A stretch of DNA of 64,000 nucleotides from Alloprevotella rava (GTDB taxonomy: Bacteria; Bacteroidota; Bacteroidia; Bacteroidales; Bacteroidaceae). Shown piece after piece: positions 63,689 to 64,000 of the stretch; within the stretch, counting starts at the first letter, position 1, and the number at the start of each line of letters is the position of its first letter. The notes beneath the pieces were generated by a model. It searched no databases, had not been told where the DNA came from, and worked only from the letters and a program-made list of their open reading frames with translations. Location: assembly GCF_014195585.1 (NCBI RefSeq), contig NZ_JACICA010000002.1:124001-188000 (forward strand). Direction: 5' to 3'. The position numbers were made by a program, and so were the translations under genes.

Positions 63689-63699
63689 TTGGATTTCTC

Positions 63700-64000
63700 T
63701 TACTCTTCAGTGTTTGGAGCTTTATCGATGAGATCCATGAACTGATCAAGCTTCGGCGTAATAATGATCTGTGTGCGGCGGTTGCGCTGCTTGCCCAGCT
63801 CAGAGTCGTTTGTGGTGATGGGGTTATACTCACCGCGACCTGCTGCCGTAAGACGGGCAGGGTTCACACCATACTGATTTTGGAGCGCCTGTACAACGCT
63901 GGAGGCACGGAGGCAGGAGAGGTCCCAATTGTTGCGGATATTGGTGCGAGAAATGGGCACAGGGTCGGTGTTACCTTCTACGAGCACATCATAGTCCTTA
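63700..64000 (-). CDS. OmpA-family C-terminal domain (partial, 5' end outside window)
   Basis: About 100 C-terminal residues, continuing past the right edge (KDYDVLVEGNTDPVPISRTN). The OmpA/MotB peptidoglycan-binding pattern is present: VEGNTD, NWDLSCLRASSVVQAL, NPARLTAAGRGEYNPITTND, and GKQRNRRTQIIITP. It anchors an outer- or inner-membrane protein to peptidoglycan. The N-terminal part that would decide the subfamily is not in the window. Confidence 0.9.
   Translation of the reverse strand, partial: KDYDVLVEGNTDPVPISRTNIRNNWDLSCLRASSVVQALQNQYGVNPARLTAAGRGEYNPITTNDSELGKQRNRRTQIIITPKLDQFMDLIDKAPNTEE

Overview
This is chromosomal DNA from a member of the Bacteroidales, most likely Prevotellaceae. 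The evidence is: Bacteroidetes-type promoters (TTTG, about 20 bp, TAnnTTTG) in front of several genes; two large secreted proteins ending in a DLQGRRV...GLYI.NGKK tail of the kind used for type IX secretion; Bacteroidetes-only families (DUF4252, DUF4271, short TatD, dapB-lepB-lepB-wbqC order); and IS982-family transposases. The species assignment is inference.

Layout. 1-2.5 kb: end of an unrecognised gene, a polysaccharide deacetylase, and a complete IS982 element (1291-2460) inserted in a repeat array. 2.7-5.5 kb: queG and an ECF sigma / membrane anti-sigma-like / DUF4252 operon. 5.9-11.8 kb: a five-gene tripartite ABC-2 efflux operon (TolC-like, HlyD-like lipoprotein, fused double ATPase, two permeases). 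12.2-22.6 kb: minus-strand housekeeping genes (wbqC, an inactive signal-peptidase paralogue, lepB, dapB, dusB, CPBP protease, ribF, HAD phosphatase, U32 peptidase, manC). 22.9-27.4 kb: tRNA-Leu, a DUF559/Vsr-like nuclease, a Nim-like flavoprotein, maa, a possible small RNA, gyrB. 27.7-36.4 kb: a large secreted protein, a Sel1 protein, greA, fcl and gmd (which with manC form the GDP-fucose route), and a HIT protein.

36.5-41.3 kb is a genomic island in a tRNA(CAT) gene. It is bounded by a 47-bp repeat of the tRNA 3' end and carries integrase and replication-gene remnants, a possible structured RNA, a WG-repeat protein, a retropepsin-like protease with DTGA, a large unknown protein, two small membrane proteins and a second retropepsin-fold protein that has lost the catalytic motif. 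After it come TraB/GumN, rubrerythrin, a broken HigB-type toxin with intact antitoxin between inverted GC-rich repeats, a second large secreted protein with a 55-aa companion, a histidine phosphatase, a THUMP-like methyltransferase, two Sel1 proteins and tyrS. Between tyrS and the tatD-yidD-rnpA-hemD-DUF4271 group lies a beta-barrel outer-membrane protein preceded by a small protein with six perfect Cys-led pentapeptides; this pair is flanked by two copies of a 68-bp palindrome. The window ends with a LOG-family protein, metK behind a leader that can form mutually exclusive hairpins, and part of an OmpA-family protein.

The most unusual feature of the window is its intergenic repeats: (1) seven CCTTATTG/CAATAAGG arrays with a 42-bp period; (2) four GTYGTCAC/GTGACRAC arrays, each lying next to one of the former so that both make a composite unit of about 305-325 bp; (3) three copies of a three-hairpin GC-rich element of 104-116 bp; (4) three 68-bp palindromes; (5) an ATGTGCTA cluster. 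The strongest candidates for an undescribed system are the composite repeat, the protease/pseudoprotease island and the Cys-pentapeptide/outer-membrane pair.
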